A program made the translations under genes and the position numbers. A model generated the notes under the pieces. The model was not told the DNA's origin. It was given only the letters and a program-made list of their open reading frames with translations, and did no database searches. From JBBDRV01 sp040905285 (GTDB lineage Bacteria > Bacteroidota > Rhodothermia > Balneolales > Balneolaceae): 9,094 bases of DNA. Location of the stretch: the NCBI GenBank assembly GCA_040905285.1, contig JBBDRV010000072.1:1-9094 (forward strand). Reading direction: 5' to 3'. Of the stretch, positions 5,251 through 9,094 are shown one piece after another. The number at the start of each line of letters is the position of its first letter. Positions within the stretch are counted from its first letter, which is position 1.

Positions 5251-8007
5251 TCACTTCCCTGTCAGCCTCTTTAACTCACAGAGCAGTGTCAAGGCTTCAA
5301 CCGGAGTCATTCTGTCGGGGTCAGCTGCCTCAAGCCTGTCAATCACCATTTCAAGTTCGGGATCATTTTTGGGTTCAAAGAGAGACATCTGCGGAATGTG
5401 ATCCTGTTTTTCCACATCCCTGACGACGTTTACGGCGGCCTCTTTTTTTCTTCTTACTTTTTCAAGCCCCTGCTGCCTGCCCCGGCTTCCTTCCCCTGTC
5501 CCGGAAGGCGCAGTTTCATCGCCGGCTGCCGCTCTCTCATCCCCGCTGCCGTCACCACCGCTATTGGTGATATCCAGACTGTGCTTCTCCAGATTGACCA
5601 GGATCTCCCTTGCCCGGTCTATCACCGGCCGCGGCAGGCCGGCCATGTCGGCAACCTGTATGCCGTAGCTGTGGTCAGCTCCGCCCCGGACCAGCTTTCG
5701 CAAAAATATTACCTTGCCCTCATGTTCCTTCACCCGGACATTGAAGTTCTTGATCCGGCCGTACAGATTCTCCAGTTCATTAAGTTCGTGGTAATGGGTA
5801 GCAAAAAGAGTCTTGGCCGCTACTTCAGGCTTGTTATGAAGATATTCCACCAGGGACCAGGCGATACTTAACCCGTCAAACGTACTTGTACCGCGGCCAA
5901 CTTCATCGAAAAGAACCAGGGACCTGGGGGTAGCGTTGTTCAATATGTTGGCTGCCTCATTCATTTCGACCAGAAACGTACTTTCACCCGCAGCCGGATT
6001 GTCAGAAGCCCCCACTCTCGTGAAAATCTTGTCCACAAGACCGATCTCCGCCGCCTGGGCCGGCACAAAACAGCCGGCCTGAGCCATCAGGACAATCAGC
6101 CCCGTCTGTCTCAGGATGATGCTTTTCCCGGCCATATTCGGCCCCGTAATAATCAGGATCTGATACTCCCCGCTGTCCAGAATTATATCGTTGGGAATAA
6201 ACGGCTCACCGGCGGGGAGGGAACGCTCCACAACAGGATGGCGGCCTTTCCGGATCAGCAGTTTCTCACCGTCATTCACTTCCGGCCTGGCATAGTTGTT
6301 CCGGTAGCTTACTTCAGCAAAGCCCTGCAGACAGTCCAGTTCAGCGACTGCGCCGGCAACTTCCTGCACCTGGTCTGCAAATTCCGCTGTAAATATTCTC
6401 ACCTCTTCAAAAAGATCCGCTTCAAGAAGCTTGCTGCGGTCTTCAGCCGAGAGCACCTTCTCTTCCACCTCTTTTAATTCAGGGGTGATATACCGCTCCG
6501 AATTAACCAGCGTCTGCTTGCGGATAAACTGTTCCGGAACTTTGTCTTTATGAGTATTGGTAATTTCGATATAATAGCCGAACACCTTGTTATAACCGAT
6601 TTTCAGAGATGTGATGCCGGTCTCTTTTGTCAGTTTGTTTTTAATTTGTGCAATATAATCCTTGCCGTTGCGGGCAATATCCCGCAATTCATCCAGCTTG
6701 TCATCAAACCCGTCCCGTATGATACCGCCGTCCCTGATACCGGCGGGCGGATCCTCCGTAATAGCTGCACTGATACGCTTTCCAAGGTCGGGAAGCGGAT
6801 CCAGACGGTGTACAATATCCGCAAGCACCGGATCGTCCAGCCGGGAAAAACACGCTTTGACGGAAGGCATCCGCTCCAGAGAACGCTCAAGCTGTTTCAG
6901 GTCACGTGCATTGGTCCTGCCTACACTGATACGGGCAATGAGCCTTTCCAGATCACTCACATCCTTCAGTACCTCCCGAAGTTCTTCACGCACCCGGTGA
7001 TTTGAATAGAGCATCTCTACAGCATCCAGCCGTTTTTTTATCCGGGAAAGTTCTTTCAGGGGCCGCATGATCCATTTTCGCAGCAACCGGCCGCCCATTG
7101 CCGTGCGTGTATAGTCGAGAATGGATACAAGCGTGCCGTCCGCGCGCCCTTCCCGGAGACTTGCTGCCAATTCCAGGTTACGCTTGGTAGAACCGTCCAA
7201 TGCCATGTAGTCGGCATTTTCATAGGCATATAATTTTCTGAGGTGATTCAGGGAGGATTTGTTGGTTTCCTGCATATAATGCAGCAGTGAACCGGCAGCC
7301 ACATGGGCTGTTGTCAGACCCTCCACACCGAACCCTTTCAGGGAATGGGTCCGGAAATGACCAGTCAGTTGCTTATACCCGTAATCCCCCTCGTACACCC
7401 AGTCCTCGACAAAAGTAATATTCCGGAAACCGGCCCCGTCAGGCAGTTTGCCCTTCATTGATTTCCGGATCAGAACTTCGGAAGGGGAAAGGGATTGAAA
7501 AAAAGCGACCAGCTCTTCCCCGGAAATTTGGCAAAGGGCAAATTCCCCGGTGGATATGTCGCAGAATGCCACACCCGCTGTTCCCCCGCTCCAGTGGACA
7601 GCCGCTATATAGTTATTATGTTTGTGATCCAGCAGCTTCTCTGACATGGTAATACCGGGAGTCGTGATTTCCGTCACTTCCCTGTCCACTATCTTGCGGC
7701 CGGCTTTTCTGGCGGCATCGGGATTTTCAGTCTGTTCACATACGGCCACCCGATAACCCCTTTCAACCAGCTTGGGCAAATAGGTTTCCAGTGCATGGTA
7801 GGGGAAACCCGCCAGCGGAGTCTGATCCCCTCCGTTGTTTCTTTTGGTGAGGGTGATTCCAAGTTCCCTGCTTACAAGCTCGGCATCATCGGAAAATGTC
7901 TCGTAGAAATCCCCTACCCGAAAAAGAAGAATCGTTCCGGGATGTGTCTCCTTTATATCAAAATACTGCCGCATGAGCGGCGTCTGTTTCTTCTTCGTGG
8001 TACTCAT
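5251..8007 (-). CDS. mutS: DNA mismatch repair protein MutS
   Basis: A 918-residue full-length MutS1, which binds mismatches and small loops in DNA as a dimer and recruits MutL using ATP. The mismatch-reading motif GDFYETF is present (F34 and E36, equivalent to E. coli F36/E38). Domains follow in the usual order: mismatch-binding (about 1-120), connector (about 125-260), lever and clamp (about 265-560) and ATPase (about 580-810). Walker A is GPNMAGKS (622-629), Walker B has D701-E702 in LFDEVGRGTS, and the FATHYHEL signature follows. A Gly/Ser/Asp/Glu-rich linker of roughly 35 residues starts near 816. A beta-clamp-binding motif QMSLF (873-877) and a C-terminal helical multimerisation segment (about 880-915) come after it. 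The ATG at 8007 gives the standard N-terminus; no Shine-Dalgarno is evident. mutL is not in the window. The gene stands alone and is transcribed divergently from a DNA glycosylase gene. Confidence 0.98.
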   Translation of the reverse strand: MSTTKKKQTPLMRQYFDIKETHPGTILLFRVGDFYETFSDDAELVSRELGITLTKRNNGGDQTPLAGFPYHALETYLPKLVERGYRVAVCEQTENPDAARKAGRKIVDREVTEITTPGITMSEKLLDHKHNNYIAAVHWSGGTAGVAFCDISTGEFALCQISGEELVAFFQSLSPSEVLIRKSMKGKLPDGAGFRNITFVEDWVYEGDYGYKQLTGHFRTHSLKGFGVEGLTTAHVAAGSLLHYMQETNKSSLNHLRKLYAYENADYMALDGSTKRNLELAASLREGRADGTLVSILDYTRTAMGGRLLRKWIMRPLKELSRIKKRLDAVEMLYSNHRVREELREVLKDVSDLERLIARISVGRTNARDLKQLERSLERMPSVKACFSRLDDPVLADIVHRLDPLPDLGKRISAAITEDPPAGIRDGGIIRDGFDDKLDELRDIARNGKDYIAQIKNKLTKETGITSLKIGYNKVFGYYIEITNTHKDKVPEQFIRKQTLVNSERYITPELKEVEEKVLSAEDRSKLLEADLFEEVRIFTAEFADQVQEVAGAVAELDCLQGFAEVSYRNNYARPEVNDGEKLLIRKGRHPVVERSLPAGEPFIPNDIILDSGEYQILIITGPNMAGKSIILRQTGLIVLMAQAGCFVPAQAAEIGLVDKIFTRVGASDNPAAGESTFLVEMNEAANILNNATPRSLVLFDEVGRGTSTFDGLSIAWSLVEYLHNKPEVAAKTLFATHYHELNELENLYGRIKNFNVRVKEHEGKVIFLRKLVRGGADHSYGIQVADMAGLPRPVIDRAREILVNLEKHSLDITNSGGDGSGDERAAAGDETAPSGTGEGSRGRQQGLEKVRRKKEAAVNVVRDVEKQDHIPQMSLFEPKNDPELEMVIDRLEAADPDRMTPVEALTLLCELKRLTGK

Positions 8008-8202
8008 TCTGCAAAGTATACAATCTATTTATGGTATAAGAAAAAAGGTTCATTATAATTGAATATGTTTATTATTTCAGCCATTTTGCCGCGTCTGTCT
8101 GCCCCGCGAAGAAAGCCTTCCGGAAGAAATCCGGATGTCAGACAGGCCGGCTGCCGGCAATAATCCAACCCGTAATCCCAATCCCTGAACAACCATCTCC
8201 TG
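8008..8202. other. Divergent control region between mutS and the DNA glycosylase gene
   Basis: This 195-base spacer must hold the start signals of both repair genes. The mutS side is AT-rich and includes ATTATAAT (8052-8059). A TATACTTTG near-match to the Bacteroidota -7 box can be read on the minus strand, ending six bases before the mutS ATG (8014-8022). The glycosylase side is GC-rich with inverted repeats (8095-8158). I could not assign a complete promoter with confidence. A minus-strand reading frame across the region looks like chance. Confidence 0.5.
8095..8158 (+). other. Inverted-repeat leader upstream of the glycosylase gene
   Basis: CTGTCTG (8095-8101) pairs with CAGACAG (8139-8145) across 37 bases that contain the perfect palindrome CTTCCGGAAG (8117-8126). 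Immediately after comes GCCGG-CTG-CCGGC (8146-8158), a 5-bp stem with a three-base loop. No T tract follows, so these are not typical terminators. They could form a folded 5' leader or be protein-binding sites. Confidence 0.4.
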
Positions 8203-8814
8203 ATGTTTTCGGAAGGCAAAAAACTGTCACGAAGCTATTACTGTCAAGACGATGTGGTGACGATCAGCCGCAGCCTCATCGGAAAGGTTCTCTGTTCATT
8301 CGACGGTAAGATATTGACAAGCGGCATCATTACCGAAACCGAGGCTTACTGTGGCCGCAATGACAAGGCCTGTCATGCCAATGAGGGTTTACGCACCAAG
8401 CGGACAGAAATCATGTATGGACCGCCGGGCCATGCTTATATCTATCTCTGTTATGGAATCCATCATCTGTTTAACATCGTAACCAACCGTGAAGGACTTG
8501 CCGATGCGGTGCTGATCCGGGCAGTCAGTGCCCTGGACGGGATCGGCCGGATGACCGAGAGGCGCGGCATGAACCGGACGGACAGCGGACTGTTTGACGG
8601 GCCCGGAAAGCTCACACAGGCTCTCTCAATCAGTACGGGCGACAACGGCACCGACCTGCTTGAAAATCGCATCTGGATCGAAGACCGTGGAATAGAAATA
8701 AAAGCAGAGGCGGTTTCCGCTTCCCCAAGGATCGGTATCGGGTATGCAGGTGAACACGCCAGCCGTCCCTGGCGGTTTTTTGTCAACCGTTCATCCCTGC
8801 CCGGCACTACCTGA
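8203..8814 (+). CDS. aag: DNA-3-methyladenine glycosylase, AAG/MPG family
   Basis: The 203-residue protein belongs to the family of human AAG (MPG) and Bacillus Aag. It would excise alkylated and deaminated purines such as 3-methyladenine and hypoxanthine, starting base excision repair. Key residues align with human AAG at a constant offset of 78: E47 in ETEAY (human catalytic E125), Y49 (Y127), H58 (H136), Y81 in YIY (intercalating-pocket Y159) and N91 (N169). The conserved IRA segment (R106), GPGKLTQAL and the C-terminal SRPWRFF are also present, so the enzyme looks complete and active. The length is normal for bacterial members. The ATG at 8203 leaves a short N-terminus (MFSEGKKLSRSYY) and has no Shine-Dalgarno. 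The gene is divergent from mutS. Unusually, a terminator-like hairpin and T6 run lie inside its final codons (8757-8781). Confidence 0.95.
   Translation: MFSEGKKLSRSYYCQDDVVTISRSLIGKVLCSFDGKILTSGIITETEAYCGRNDKACHANEGLRTKRTEIMYGPPGHAYIYLCYGIHHLFNIVTNREGLADAVLIRAVSALDGIGRMTERRGMNRTDSGLFDGPGKLTQALSISTGDNGTDLLENRIWIEDRGIEIKAEAVSASPRIGIGYAGEHASRPWRFFVNRSSLPGTT
8757..8781 (+). terminator. Terminator-like hairpin inside the 3' coding end of the glycosylase gene
   Basis: CGCCAG (8757-8762) pairs perfectly with CTGGCG (8769-8774) around a six-base loop. G and then six T (8776-8781) follow. This has the shape of a rho-independent terminator, but it ends 33 bases before the end of the stop codon and encodes the conserved SRPWRFF. 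Termination here would lose the last ten residues and the stop codon. It may therefore be coincidental, weak, or a genuine overlapping signal. Confidence 0.45.
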
Positions 8815-9094
8815 CAGCCGGATTAAGACAGTATGTAATTTACCGGGAACGATATTGTTAAACCTCTGCTGTAATTGATATATTTGAGAGCATATGTCTG
8901 CCGCAGGCAAAGGCATTCCGGACTGCGAGCCTGCCGGATCTGCCGGAATCCCAGGCAGAATCTGCAGGGCCCGGATTCCGCTGAACCGGCTGGAAACACA
9001 ATGTGCAGCCTTCAGTGGTACAGATCGACCAAAAAGAAACTATTTAGTGTTTGTAAGAAAACTCATAGTGTCCTAAAAAAACGTCAGGGTCAAG
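8815..9094. other. Right-end non-coding stretch
   Basis: No convincing gene is seen. A 60-codon frame (8894-9076) has no recognisable features. CGGAATCC (8944-8951) pairs with GGATTCCG (8973-8980), and the loop contains a smaller GCAG-AAT-CTGC stem (8955-8965). From about 9027 the sequence becomes distinctly A/T-rich and ends with an A7 run (9076-9082). The next gene, if any, starts beyond the window. Confidence 0.5.

Noticed and set aside
5425..5465. T-rich run that could look like a terminator
   Set aside because: It is the complement of Lys-rich codons (RRKKEAA) in mutS, with no stem of useful length before it.
5398..5871. 157-codon plus-strand frame
   Set aside because: It is antisense to the MutS ATPase and linker region; MutS is unambiguous.
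8025..8219. 64-codon minus-strand frame upstream of mutS
   Set aside because: It spans the divergent spacer and overlaps the glycosylase start, with no recognisable product.
8894..9076. 60-codon plus-strand frame at the right end
   Set aside because: It crosses an inverted repeat and an abrupt composition change, lacks a ribosome-binding site and resembles no known protein.
1..9094. CRISPR array, tRNA, rRNA, transposase or prophage genes
   Set aside because: Both strands were read for regularly spaced repeats, tRNA-like arms and mobile-element proteins, and none was found.

Overview
The window looks like ordinary bacterial chromosome. It carries five complete genes, no detectable mobile element, CRISPR array, tRNA or rRNA, and only short intergenic gaps. 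Three things suggest the Bacteroidota/Balneolota (FCB) side of the tree: a PafA-type alkaline phosphatase lipoprotein, a long divergent KAS III of the kind I associate with that group, and the near absence of Shine-Dalgarno sequences ahead of most genes. The placement is inference. The PafA-like protein is rich in Asp and Glu, which would fit a saline habitat, but that is weak evidence.

Layout from left to right. 1-417 is a non-coding leader with short direct repeats. 418-2070 (+) encodes a 550-residue fusion of an aminoglycoside-phosphotransferase-like kinase fold and a P-loop kinase domain. It converges, with only 14 bases between stops, on 2085-3746 (-), a secreted PafA-like alkaline phosphatase. 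3747-4107 is a divergent regulatory region containing a perfect 16-base direct repeat, palindromes and potential hairpins. 4108-5184 (+) is a KAS III-like condensing enzyme with a Cys-His-Asn triad. It converges on 5251-8007 (-), a full-length MutS. 8008-8202 is the divergent spacer to 8203-8814 (+), an AAG/MPG-family 3-methyladenine DNA glycosylase. 8815-9094 holds no convincing gene.

The genes do not form one pathway or operon. Each is transcribed against its neighbours in an alternating +,-,+,-,+ pattern, so each probably has its own promoter. The one functional link is the back-to-back pair of DNA repair genes, mutS (mismatch repair) and aag (alkylation base excision repair), which share a 195-base control region.

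I see no credible new multi-gene system here. The observations most worth checking are a terminator-like hairpin with a T6 tract inside the 3' coding end of aag, the duplicated 16-base operator-like element between the phosphatase and KAS III genes, and the uncharacterised double-kinase fusion.
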